The notes below the pieces were generated by a model. The model worked only from the letters and a program-made list of their open reading frames with translations, did not search any database and was not told the origin of the DNA. 8,115 nucleotides of DNA. Source: an uncultured bacterium. GTDB lineage: Bacteria; Pseudomonadota; Gammaproteobacteria; Burkholderiales; Burkholderiaceae_F. The stretch lies in assembly GCA_905215795.1 (NCBI GenBank), contig CAJMRV010000076.1, forward strand, positions 1 through 8,115, read 5' to 3'. The position numbers were made by a program, and so were the translations under genes. Positions 1-6,778 of the stretch are shown here, in pieces; position 1 is the stretch's first letter, and the number at the start of each line of letters is the position of its first letter.

Positions 1-14
1 CGGTTGGTGGTGTG

Positions 15-46
15 AGAGGGGAGGAGCACCGAGAGTGCTCCCCTCT
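15..46. repeat. Imperfect inverted repeat downstream of the SulP gene
   Basis: The arms AGAGGGG+AGCAC (15-21 and 25-29) and GTGCTCCCCTCT (35-46) give 12 base pairs with a 3-base bulge at 22-24 and a 5-base loop. On the minus strand, the strand of the SulP transcript, the sequence after the hairpin is CAC-rich with no run of T. It is therefore not a standard intrinsic terminator, but it could protect an RNA 3' end or mark a factor-dependent stop. It lies about 60 bases past the SulP stop codon. Confidence 0.5.
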
Positions 47-63
47 ACTCGATTCAAACCGGA

Positions 64-86
64 CGGGGTCCCTTGGCGGGACCCCG
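64..86. repeat. Perfect 9-bp hairpin just downstream of the SulP gene
   Basis: CGGGGTCCC (64-72) and its exact reverse complement GGGACCCCG (78-86) flank a 5-base loop, about 20 bases beyond the SulP stop codon. The hairpin is very GC-rich and stable. Reading the SulP strand, what follows is GTCCGGTTTG, with only three T in a row, so it is a weak terminator candidate. A smaller 5-bp hairpin (GGTCT/AGACC, 92-105) sits between it and the stop codon. Confidence 0.5.
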
Positions 87-105
87 GTGTGGGTCTTGAG
101 AGACC

Positions 106-1812
106 TCAGGCCTTCGCACCGACGATCGCCTCGGCGCGTGCCAGGGCGAACTCGAGGTTCGGAACGAGGTTCTCGCCCATGGCCTTGTCGAAGCCCGTGG
201 AGCGGAACTGCTTCATCGCGTAGCCGGAGGCGCCGGCGATGATGAGCGTCTGGCCGTGGCGTTCGAGCGCCTTGTGGTAGCCCTCGATCACGCTGAGCGC
301 GGAGTTGTCGATGTTGATGAGGTCCTCGAAGTCGAGGATCACCACGCGGGCGGCGTCCGGGGCGTTCATGCGGGCCGGGTCCGTGATGGGCTCGAGCTTG
401 CTGATCGCGCCGAAGAAGAGCGCGCCCTTGACGTGCCAGGCCTCGATCGAGGCGGGCGTGTCGAACGGGAGCGAGTGGCGTTCGATGGCGGTGAGCTTGC
501 TCATGCGCAGCAGGAAGAAGAGGCACGCGAAGACGAGGCCCACCTGGACGGCGACCGTGAGGTCGAAGATGACGGTGAGCAGGAACGTCGCCACGAGCGT
601 GATGCGGTAGTGCGAGTCCATGTGGCGCAGACGGGCGAATTCACGCCAGTTGCCCATGTTCCAGGCCACGAAGATCAGGATGGCGGCGAGCGCCGAGAGC
701 GGGAGGTTCGCGGCGAGCGGCGCGGCGACGAGGATCACCAGCAGGAGCGTGAGCGCGTGGACCATGCCGGCCACGGGCGAGAAGGCGCCCGACTTGATGT
801 TCGTCACCGTACGGGCGATCGTGCCCGTGGCGGGGATGCCGCCGAAGAACGGCGAGACGCAGTTGGCGATGCCCTGGGCCATGAGTTCCTGGTTCGGGTT
901 GTGGCGGTCGTCGGTCATCGTGTCGGCCACGCGGGCGCAGAGCAGGCTCTCGATCGAGCCGAGGATGGCGAGCGTGAACATCGGGCCGATCAGGTGCTTG
1001 GCCGTGGACCAGTCGAATTCGGGGATCTGGAGGTCGGGGAGCGACTGCGGGATGCCGCCGAACTTGCTGCCGATCGTCTCCACCGGGAGGTTGAAGAGCG
1101 AGACGGCGATCGTGCTCAGGACGAGCACGAGGACCGTGCCCGGGAACTTGGCCATCCAGCGCTTCCACTGGGGGCCGTCCATGACGTAGCCCTTGGGCCA
1201 GAACTTGATCAGGAGCACGCTCGTGACGGCGATGCCGATGGCGTACGGGTTGAACGTCGTGATGTGTTCGGCGAGCGTGCGGATCTGGTTGAAGAAGTCC
1301 GCGGGCATCTTGGCGATCTCAAGGCCGAGGAAGTCCTTGACCTGCTGCAGGCCGATCATCACGGCGATGCCGTTGGTGAAGCCGATCACGATCGAGACGG
1401 GGATGAACTTGATGAACCGCCCTATCCGGAAGAGGCCCATCAGGAAGAGGATGATGCCCGAGCCGAGGGTGGCGATCAGGAGGTTGGCGAAGCCGTACTG
1501 GGCGATGATCCCGTAGATGATCACCACGAAGGCGCCGGCGGGACCGCCGATCTGGACGCGGCAGCCGCCGAAGATCGAGATCAGGAAGCCGCCGATGATG
1601 GCGGTGTACAGGCCCGCCTCCGGCGTGGCGCCCGAGGCGATGGCGAAGGCCATGGCGAGCGGGAGCGCGACCATGCCCACGGTGATGCCGGCGGCAACGT
1701 CGCGGGAGAACTTGTGGCTGTCGTACTCACCGAGCGCCTGGAAGATGACCGGCTTGAACGGCGCGATCGGGAGGTGTCTTAGGATTTTTCCCATGCGGGA
1801 GAATATTTTCAT
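106..1812 (-). CDS. SulP/SLC26-family inner-membrane anion transporter with C-terminal STAS domain
   Basis: 568 aa, a usual length for bacterial SulP carriers. These move sulfate, bicarbonate or dicarboxylates across the inner membrane, usually coupled to H+ or Na+. Seen: hydrophobic segments from about residue 38 to 437 (roughly 38-60, 67-83, 91-107, 110-128, 136-156, 188-205, 224-240, 275-291, 344-386, 403-437). The family signature lies at 67-107 (GLYTAIIGG, then QIGGPAGAF), and a second conserved block at 288-350 contains ESL, HNPNQEL, QGIAN and ATGTIART. A cytoplasmic STAS domain (about 449-565) has the typical VILDFEDLINID strand at 491-502. Start: an in-frame TAA lies five codons upstream of the ATG and no other start codon falls between them; the ribosome site is weak (AGAG, 5 bases before the ATG). 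It lies 252 bases downstream of metG on the same strand, with hairpins between, so co-transcription is uncertain. No linked carbonic anhydrase or sulfur gene is visible, so the substrate cannot be assigned. The family call is very secure. Confidence 0.95.
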   Translation of the reverse strand: MKIFSRMGKILRHLPIAPFKPVIFQALGEYDSHKFSRDVAAGITVGMVALPLAMAFAIASGATPEAGLYTAIIGGFLISIFGGCRVQIGGPAGAFVVIIYGIIAQYGFANLLIATLGSGIILFLMGLFRIGRFIKFIPVSIVIGFTNGIAVMIGLQQVKDFLGLEIAKMPADFFNQIRTLAEHITTFNPYAIGIAVTSVLLIKFWPKGYVMDGPQWKRWMAKFPGTVLVLVLSTIAVSLFNLPVETIGSKFGGIPQSLPDLQIPEFDWSTAKHLIGPMFTLAILGSIESLLCARVADTMTDDRHNPNQELMAQGIANCVSPFFGGIPATGTIARTVTNIKSGAFSPVAGMVHALTLLLVILVAAPLAANLPLSALAAILIFVAWNMGNWREFARLRHMDSHYRITLVATFLLTVIFDLTVAVQVGLVFACLFFLLRMSKLTAIERHSLPFDTPASIEAWHVKGALFFGAISKLEPITDPARMNAPDAARVVILDFEDLINIDNSALSVIEGYHKALERHGQTLIIAGASGYAMKQFRSTGFDKAMGENLVPNLEFALARAEAIVGAKA

Positions 1813-1873
1813 GACGACTCTGTATTAAGTAGCAAAGGTGGTTGAGGGGACCGGGCCTTCGGAAACGAAATGA

Positions 1874-1900
1874 CCCCGAGAACGAAAGGGGGACTCGGGG
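1874..1900. repeat. Hairpin in the metG-SulP gap, SulP leader side
   Basis: CCCCGAG (1874-1880) and CTCGGGG (1894-1900) are exact reverse complements around a 13-base loop; GAC/GTC outside can extend the stem across a 2-base bulge. It sits 62 bases upstream of the SulP start. On the minus strand it is followed by TCATTTCGTTT, which is moderately T-rich. It could be a weak metG terminator or a structured SulP leader. The sequence does not decide between these. Confidence 0.4.
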
Positions 1901-1968
1901 AGGTCTTCAAAGGTCCTTGAGGGTTTGGGTTTTGTTTTTGAGCGGGGATGCGGAACGCGGGTGCGAGT

Positions 1969-1996
1969 AAGCCGGAATCCCGGGGGACTCCGGCTT
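1969..1996. repeat. 12-bp hairpin in the metG-SulP gap
   Basis: AAGCCGGAATCC (1969-1980) pairs with GGACTCCGGCTT (1985-1996) around loop CGGG, with one A-C mismatch. On the plus strand it is followed by only two further T (four counting the stem), and on the minus strand by no T run. It is therefore not a clear terminator for metG, the gene transcribed into it. It lies about 70 bases past the metG stop codon. Confidence 0.45.
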
Positions 1997-2015
1997 TTCA
2001 ACCGTCGCGTTCATC

Positions 2016-2046
2016 GGAGCGCGCCGTCAAGGGGCGGCGCGGCTCC
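2016..2046. repeat. GC-rich 11-bp hairpin just after metG
   Basis: GGAGCGCGCCG (2016-2026) pairs with CGGCGC + GCTCC (2035-2040, 2042-2046), with one bulged G at 2041 and an 8-base loop. It starts 18 bases past the metG stop codon. No T tract follows on the metG strand. It probably shapes the metG mRNA 3' end, which is inference from position only. Confidence 0.5.
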
Positions 2047-2064
2047 GTGCTTTGGATCGATGCC

Positions 2065-4134
2065 TCAGCGGATGCGCATGCCGGGCTTGGCGCCTTCGGG
2101 CGGCTCGATCAGGAACAGACCGAGGCTCTTGTCCTTGGCGTCGGAGGCGCAGAGCACCATGCCTTCGGAGAGGCCGAAGCGCATCTTCCTGGGGGCCAGG
2201 TTGGCCACGACGATGGCGAAGCGGCCGACGAGGTCCTCGGGCTTGTAGGCGGACTTGATGCCCGAGAAGACGGTGCGGGTGCGGCCTTCACCGACGTCGA
2301 GCTTGAGCTCGAGGAGCTTCTCGGCGCCTTCGACGTGCGAGCATTCGACGATCTTGGCGACGCGGAGGTCGACCTTCATGAAGTCGTCGATCGTGCACTC
2401 GGGAGCGATCGGTTCGTTGCCGGGGACCACTTCCTTGGCGGGTTCGGCGGCGGGCTTGACGGCCACGAGGCGGTCGAGCTGCTTTTCCATGTCCACGCGC
2501 TGCATGAGGTGCTTGAACGCCTCGATCGGCTTGGCCGAGGTGAGCGGACGTTCGACGTCGGCCCAGACCTGCGGTTCGATCTGCAGGAACGCTTCGACGC
2601 GCTCGGCCGTGTGCGGGAGCACCGGCTTGAGGTAGAGCGTGAGCAGGCGGAACCCTTCGAGGGCGATGGAGGCCACGCGGTGGAGCTTGCTCTTGTCGGC
2701 CTCGTCCTCGCTCTTGGCGAGTTCCCAGGGCTTCTCGGTGTCGACGAACTCGTTGATGCGGTCGGCCATCTCCATGACGAGGCGCATGGCGCGGGCGAAT
2801 TCGCGCGTTTCGTAGAGTTCGCGGATCTGTTCGGCTTTGGAGCGGATCGAGACGAGCAGTTCGTCGTTCATGGCGGCGTCGTCGACGCGGCCTTCGAAGC
2901 GCTTGACGATGAAGCCGGCGGCGCGGCTGGCGATGTTGACGTACTTGCCGACGAGGTCGGAGTTCACACGCTGGGCGAAGTCGGACTTCGTGAAGTCGAC
3001 GTCCTCGACGCGCGAGTTCATCTTCGCGGCCAGGTAGTAGCGCAGCCATTCGGCGTTCATGCCGAGCTCGAGGTAGGTGAGCGGGCTGATGCCGGTGCCG
3101 CGGCTCTTGGACATCTTCTCGCCGTTGACGGTCATGAAGCCGTGGGCGTTGATGTGGTCGGGCACGCGGAAGGGCTTGCCGGCGAAGTGGAGCATCGCGG
3201 GCCAGAAGAGCGTGTGGAAGTAGATGATGTCCTTGCCGATGAAGTGGACCTGTTCCGTGTTGGGATCCTCGAGGATCGCGTTGAAGTCGAGGCCCGACTT
3301 CTCACAGAAGGCCTTCAGGGAGGCGAGGTAGCCCACCGGGGCGTCGAGCCAGACGTAGAAGTACTTGCCCGGGGCGTCCGGGATGGCGATGCCGAAGTAC
3401 GGTTCGTCGCGGGAGATGTCCCAGTCGGTGAGGTTGCCGTCTTCGCCGAGCCATTCGGCGTCCTTGGCGAGCACTTCGGCCTGGACGGTCGGAAGGCCGT
3501 CCTTGCCCTTGCCGTGCGTCCACTTCCTGAGGAAGTCCACGCAGGCCGGGTCGCTCAGCTTGAAGAAGTAGTGCGTCGAGGAACGGATCACCGGACGGGT
3601 GCCCGAAAGGGTCGAGTAGGGGTCGACCACCTCCATCGGGGAGTAGACCGAGGAGCAGACCTCGCAGTTGTCGCCGTACTGGTCCTTGGCGCCGCAGTGC
3701 GGGCACGTGCCCTTGATGAAGCGGTCGGCCAGGAACATGTTCTTGGCGGTGTCGTAGTACTGCTCGATGTCCTTGGTGTAGATCATGCCCGCGGCGACGA
3801 GGCGGCGGTAGATCTCGTGGGAGAGCTCGTGGTTCTCCTTGGCGTCAGTGGAGTGCCAGTGGTCGAAACTGATGTGGAACCCGTCGAGGTACTGTTTGCG
3901 GCCCGCGGCGATCTCGGCCACGTATTCCTGCGGGGTGATGCCTCGCTTCTGCGCCGCCAACATGATCGGCGCACCGTGAACGTCGTCGGCGCACACGAAG
4001 TGCACTCGGTTGCCGGACATGCGTTCATGGCGCACCCAGATGTCGGCCTGGATGTATTCCATGATGTGCCCCATGTGGAAGGCGCCGTTGGCGTAGGGCA
4101 AGGCCGTCGTGACAAAAAGAGTTCGTTGGCTCAT
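2065..4134 (-). CDS. metG: Methionyl-tRNA synthetase (class I, zinc-containing, with C-terminal tRNA-binding domain)
   Basis: Cytoplasmic enzyme that charges tRNA-Met and initiator tRNA with methionine using ATP (EC 6.1.1.10). 689 aa, close to the 677 aa of E. coli MetG. Seen: the class I signature HMGH at residues 20-23 within PYANGAFHMGH; a zinc knuckle with two CxxC pairs (C144/C147 and C157/C160); the methionine-pocket stretch YFYVWLDAPVGYL (258-270); KMSKS at 340-344 followed by RGT; then the helical anticodon-binding domain (about 390-550). An EMAPII/Trbp111-like OB-fold domain follows (about 583-689, containing DLRVAKIVE and GLSEGMVL), which in relatives aids dimerisation and tRNA binding. 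Start: an in-frame TAA lies 11 codons upstream of this ATG with no other start codon between. No clear Shine-Dalgarno precedes it (the leader ends GCTTCTGAAACT). It is divergent from mrp across 162 bases, an arrangement also found in E. coli. All catalytic motifs are intact. Confidence 0.99.
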   Translation of the reverse strand: MSQRTLFVTTALPYANGAFHMGHIMEYIQADIWVRHERMSGNRVHFVCADDVHGAPIMLAAQKRGITPQEYVAEIAAGRKQYLDGFHISFDHWHSTDAKENHELSHEIYRRLVAAGMIYTKDIEQYYDTAKNMFLADRFIKGTCPHCGAKDQYGDNCEVCSSVYSPMEVVDPYSTLSGTRPVIRSSTHYFFKLSDPACVDFLRKWTHGKGKDGLPTVQAEVLAKDAEWLGEDGNLTDWDISRDEPYFGIAIPDAPGKYFYVWLDAPVGYLASLKAFCEKSGLDFNAILEDPNTEQVHFIGKDIIYFHTLFWPAMLHFAGKPFRVPDHINAHGFMTVNGEKMSKSRGTGISPLTYLELGMNAEWLRYYLAAKMNSRVEDVDFTKSDFAQRVNSDLVGKYVNIASRAAGFIVKRFEGRVDDAAMNDELLVSIRSKAEQIRELYETREFARAMRLVMEMADRINEFVDTEKPWELAKSEDEADKSKLHRVASIALEGFRLLTLYLKPVLPHTAERVEAFLQIEPQVWADVERPLTSAKPIEAFKHLMQRVDMEKQLDRLVAVKPAAEPAKEVVPGNEPIAPECTIDDFMKVDLRVAKIVECSHVEGAEKLLELKLDVGEGRTRTVFSGIKSAYKPEDLVGRFAIVVANLAPRKMRFGLSEGMVLCASDAKDKSLGLFLIEPPEGAKPGMRIR

Positions 4135-4156
4135 AGTTTCAGAAGCTTTGGTTGAT

Positions 4157-4219
4157 CCGTAAAATTAATGGGAGTGAGTCATTGTACTAGACCCGAAAAA
4201 ATAAGGCTCGGTTTTACGG
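4157..4219. promoter_or_regulatory. Spaced inverted repeat CCGTAAAA / TTTTACGG in the metG-mrp promoter region
   Basis: CCGTAAAA at 4157-4164 and its exact reverse complement TTTTACGG at 4212-4219 are 47 bases apart. A third, near-identical direct copy (CGGTAAAAT, 4252-4260) overlaps the presumed mrp -10 box. The spacing suggests possible paired binding sites for a regulator of both divergent genes, but AT-rich promoter DNA can produce such matches by chance. No known operator is recognised. Confidence 0.3.
4181..4186 (-). promoter_or_regulatory. Candidate -10 box for metG
   Basis: On the minus strand this reads TACAAT, five of six matches to TATAAT. It is 47 bases before the metG ATG, giving a leader of about 40 bases. 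At a spacing of 16-18 bases I see no good TTGACA-like -35 box, so the call rests on the -10 match and position. Confidence 0.35.
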
Positions 4220-4254
4220 GGACGGTTTCCCCGCCGCCGCGCCGCTTAGTACGG

Positions 4255-4260
4255 TAAAAT
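4255..4260 (+). promoter_or_regulatory. Candidate -10 box for mrp
   Basis: TAAAAT matches TATAAT at five of six positions and lies 36 bases before the mrp ATG, implying a leader of about 30 bases. The expected -35 position (about 4232-4238) is pure G/C and does not match consensus. Either the promoter is weak or activator-dependent, or the true promoter lies elsewhere in the gap. Confidence 0.35.
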
Positions 4261-4282
4261 CTCCTAATCCGAGTCTTTCAGT

Positions 4283-4286
4283 AGGA
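4283..4286 (+). promoter_or_regulatory. Ribosome binding site of mrp
   Basis: AGGA (in GTAGGAAAAG) lies 10 bases before the ATG at 4297. Together with an in-frame TAG five codons upstream of that ATG, it fixes the mrp start. Confidence 0.7.
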
Positions 4287-4296
4287 AAAGCCAATC

Positions 4297-5421
4297 ATGT
4301 CCCTCGACATTGAAAAAATCAAGGAGGCCCTCGGGGCCCTCGTCGACCCCGTCCTCGGCGTCGACCTGAAGTCCGCCAACGAACTCAAGGGCGTCGAGCT
4401 CAACGACAAGGGCGAGCTCATCGTCTCGATCGAACTGGGCTACCCCGCCAAGAACGCCGGCCCGCTCCTGGGCGCCGAAGTCGCCCGCGTGCTCGAAGAG
4501 CACGGCGTTGAAAAGGGCGGCGTGAGCCTCACCCAGAACATCATCGCCCACAAGGTCCAGGGCGTGCAGCGCGTCAAGACCAACGTGCGCAACGTGCTCG
4601 CCGTGAGTTCCGGCAAGGGCGGCGTGGGCAAGTCCACCGTCGCCACGAACCTCGCGCTCGCGCTCGCCCATGAAGGCGCCCGTGTGGCGATCCTCGACGC
4701 CGACATCTACGGCCCGTCGATCCCGAAGATGCTCAAGGCGGGCGGCCAGCCCTACTCGACCGACGGCAAGACGATGGAGCCCTTCGAGAAGTACGGCCTG
4801 CAGCTCAATTCGATCGGCTTCCACATCAACGAGGACGACCCGATGATCTGGCGCGGCCCGATGGCCTCGGGCGCCCTTGAACAGCTCTTCACCCAGACCA
4901 ACTGGCACGACGTCGACTACCTCGTCGTCGACATGCCCCCGGGAACGGGCGACATCCAGCTCACGCTGAGCCAGAACATGCCCGTCACGGCGGCGGTCGT
5001 CGTGACGACCCCGCAGGACATCGCGCTCATCGACGCCATGAAGGGCCTCAAGATGTTCCAGAAGGTCGGCGTCCCGCTCCTCGGCGTCGTCGAGAACATG
5101 TCCGCCTTCGTCTGCCCGAACTGCGGCGAAGTGACGAAGATCTTCGGCGAGGGCGGCGCCCGCCGCATGTCCGAGACCTACGGCGTGCCGCTGCTCGGGG
5201 AACTCCCGCTTGCTCCGAAGATCCGCGAGCAGGCCGACGAAGGCGACCCCGTCGTCCACGCCGTTCCGGAATGCTCCGAGTCGAAGCTCTACCGCGAGCT
5301 CGCCATGAAGGTGGCCGGTGCCGTGGCCAAGCTCCCGCGCGACTACACGGCGAAGATGCCGGGCGTGAAGGTCGTCGGCAAGGACGAGAAGAAGCCCGCG
5401 GCTGAAGAGAAGAAGGCCTGA
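4297..5421 (+). CDS. mrp: Mrp/ApbC-type Fe-S cluster carrier ATPase
   Basis: Cytoplasmic P-loop NTPase of the Mrp/NBP35/ApbC group, which binds a [4Fe-4S] cluster, usually at a dimer interface, and passes it to apo-proteins. 374 aa; E. coli Mrp is 369. Seen in order: an N-terminal MIP18 (DUF59)-like domain (about 1-88, with VDPVLGVDL at 16-24); a deviant Walker A motif GKGGVGKS at 106-113; the switch region LDADIYGPSIP at 133-143; a Walker B-type stretch VVDMPPGTGD at 210-219; the cluster-binding pair C273/C276 in VCPNCG; and a charged tail rich in Lys, Glu and Ala over the last dozen residues. Start: the only possible ATG after an in-frame TAG, with AGGA 10 bases upstream. It is monocistronic by appearance, divergent from metG and followed by a strong terminator 32 bases after the stop. 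All key residues are present. Its particular Fe-S clients cannot be told from sequence. Confidence 0.97.
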   Translation: MSLDIEKIKEALGALVDPVLGVDLKSANELKGVELNDKGELIVSIELGYPAKNAGPLLGAEVARVLEEHGVEKGGVSLTQNIIAHKVQGVQRVKTNVRNVLAVSSGKGGVGKSTVATNLALALAHEGARVAILDADIYGPSIPKMLKAGGQPYSTDGKTMEPFEKYGLQLNSIGFHINEDDPMIWRGPMASGALEQLFTQTNWHDVDYLVVDMPPGTGDIQLTLSQNMPVTAAVVVTTPQDIALIDAMKGLKMFQKVGVPLLGVVENMSAFVCPNCGEVTKIFGEGGARRMSETYGVPLLGELPLAPKIREQADEGDPVVHAVPECSESKLYRELAMKVAGAVAKLPRDYTAKMPGVKVVGKDEKKPAAEEKKA

Positions 5422-5453
5422 GGCCCGGCTCCTTAGCTGCATCCAGGAATGCG

Positions 5454-5492
5454 AAACGGGAGGCTCCCACAAAATGGGGGCCTCCCGTTTTT
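5454..5492 (+). terminator. Strong intrinsic terminator of mrp
   Basis: A 16-bp stem (5454-5469 with 5475-5490, one G-U pair) with loop CAAAA, ending in a run of five T (5488-5492). It begins 32 bases after the mrp stop codon. Read from the opposite side it has an A-rich entry but leaves into only TTTCGC, so it may also slow transcription arriving from the convergent reductase gene, though less well. Confidence 0.92.
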
Positions 5493-5503
5493 CAATGCCT
5501 TTT

Positions 5504-5544
5504 CCGGACCGGGGCGCCCTTCAGATGGAGGGCGCCGCGTCCGG
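5504..5544. repeat. Two-part hairpin between the convergent mrp and reductase genes
   Basis: The inner stem GGCGCCCT/AGGGCGCC (5513-5520, 5529-5536) is perfect. An outer stem CCGGAC/GTCCGG (5504-5509, 5539-5544) is joined to it by a small internal loop. It starts 11 bases past the reductase stop codon, so it probably forms in that mRNA. On that strand it is followed by AAAAGG, not T, so alone it is not an intrinsic terminator. Confidence 0.5.
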
Positions 5545-5555
5545 TCGTTCCGGCG

Positions 5556-6638
5556 TTAGTCGTCGAACTTGGGCGTTTCCACGCCGAGCACCTTGTGGAG
5601 CTTCGGGGACGTGGTCGTGTACTGGAGCAGGACGCGCTTCTCGGGGAAGACGTAGTCGCAGGCCGCGAACGCGGCGAGGGCGCATTCGTGGAAGCCCGAG
5701 AGGATGAGCTTCTTCTTGCCCGGGTACGTGTTGATGTCGCCCACGGCGAAGATGCCGGGGATGCTCGATTCGAAGCGGGCGGTGTCGACCTTGATCTGCT
5801 TGCGTTCAAGCTCGAGACCCCAGTCCTCGATCGGGCCGAGCTTGGGCTGCAGGCCGAAGAAGACGAGCAGGTGGTCGAGCGGGATGCGGCGCGTCACGCC
5901 GTCGGCGCCCGAGACGTGCACCTCGGTGAGCTTGTCGTCGGCTTCGGTGAAGCCGGTGACCTGGCCCACTTCGAACTGCATCTGCCAGTCCTCGCAGAGC
6001 TCGCGCATCTTCGCCACGGAGCTCGCGGCGGCGCGGAAGCCGTCGCGGCGGTGAACGAGGACCACGCTCTCGGCCTTGCCGACGAGGTTGAGGGTCCAGT
6101 CGAGGGCGGAGTCACCACCGCCGAGGATGACGACGTTCTTGCCTTCGAAGAGGCTCGGGTCCTTGCAGGCGTAGTGGAGCTGGGTGCCTTCGAACTTGTC
6201 GATGCCCTTGACCTTGAGCGGGCGGGCCTGGAAGGAGCCCACGCCGGCGGCGATGATCACGACCTTGCAGAGGAAGCGCGTGCCGGTGTTCGTCTCGACG
6301 TAGAAGCGGCCGTCCTCCTGCTTCTCGACGCGGGTGACCTCCTGGCCGAGGTGGAAGACCGGGCCGAACGGATGGATCTGCTTGAGCAGGTTCTCGGTGA
6401 GTTCATAGGACGTGCACACGGGCACGGCCGGGATGTCGTAGATCGGCTTGGTCGGATAGAGCTCCATGCACTGGCCGCCCACGTTCCTGAGCGAGTCCAC
6501 GACGTGGGCCTTGATCTCGAGCAGGCCGAGTTCGAAGACCTGGAAGAGGCCCACCGGGCCGGCGCCGACGATGACGGCGTCCGTTTCGATGATGTCCGTG
6601 GTGGGTTCGGCAAGGGTCAGATAATCTTCAATCGCCAT
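5556..6638 (-). CDS. Ferredoxin--NADP+ reductase, thioredoxin-reductase-like type
   Basis: Cytoplasmic FAD enzyme exchanging electrons between NADPH and ferredoxin or flavodoxin (EC 1.18.1.2). 360 aa. Seen: a FAD-binding Rossmann motif VGAGPVGL at 24-31; GGQCMELYP at 54-62; an NADP-binding motif GGGDSALDW at 173-181; HRR at 196-198, where the basic residues would hold the NADPH 2'-phosphate; a second FAD motif GIFAVGDINTYPGKKK at 295-310; and a C-terminal tail with YTTTSPKLHKVLG at 340-352, typical of this reductase type. The CxxC redox pair of true thioredoxin reductases is absent before the NADP domain, which favours a ferredoxin/flavodoxin reductase. Start: the reading frame stays open to 6779, but the extra 47 residues are Pro/Arg-rich, run back to the neighbour's terminator and lack homologous character. 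The ATG at 6638 begins MAIEDYL and has AGGA upstream. It is convergent with mrp. The partner ferredoxin is not in the window. Confidence 0.95.
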   Translation of the reverse strand: MAIEDYLTLAEPTTDIIETDAVIVGAGPVGLFQVFELGLLEIKAHVVDSLRNVGGQCMELYPTKPIYDIPAVPVCTSYELTENLLKQIHPFGPVFHLGQEVTRVEKQEDGRFYVETNTGTRFLCKVVIIAAGVGSFQARPLKVKGIDKFEGTQLHYACKDPSLFEGKNVVILGGGDSALDWTLNLVGKAESVVLVHRRDGFRAAASSVAKMRELCEDWQMQFEVGQVTGFTEADDKLTEVHVSGADGVTRRIPLDHLLVFFGLQPKLGPIEDWGLELERKQIKVDTARFESSIPGIFAVGDINTYPGKKKLILSGFHECALAAFAACDYVFPEKRVLLQYTTTSPKLHKVLGVETPKFDD

Positions 6639-6650
6639 GATGAAATTGCA

Positions 6651-6654
6651 TCCT
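6651..6654 (-). promoter_or_regulatory. Ribosome binding site supporting the reductase start
   Basis: On the minus strand this reads AGGA, 12 bases before the ATG at 6638. The spacing is longer than ideal, but it is the only purine-rich site close to this start. The rest of the upstream stretch to 6778 is about 120 bases of GC-rich sequence in which I see no convincing -35/-10 pair. Confidence 0.45.
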
Positions 6655-6778
6655 GAGGGTGTTCGAGTCGTCGGCGTCGGGGGTCCCGCACGGCTCCGCT
6701 GGGGGGATCTGTCGCCTCCCCGGGGCTCCGGGACGTCCGCCTCCGTGTCGGCAGGCGGTGCGCCACGACACCGGTTCA

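Noticed and set aside
47..62. A tRNA-like T-arm sequence (GATTCAAACC)
   Set aside because: The bases flanking the loop do not pair, and no acceptor, D or anticodon arm can be laid out around it.
1822..1827. TAATAC on the minus strand as a SulP -10 box
   Set aside because: It is only about 10 bases before the ATG, which would leave almost no leader, and no -35 element stands at a suitable distance.
1948..4155. A 735-codon plus-strand open frame covering all of metG, and similar long antisense frames opposite SulP (256-1782), mrp (4264-5472), the reductase (5595-6656) and the M48 gene (6854-7795)
   Set aside because: Their translations are dominated by Asp, Glu, Val, Arg, His, Ala and Gly with no recognisable domain. 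This is the usual mirror of strong codon bias in GC-rich genes. The opposite strand in each case encodes a clear full-length family protein.
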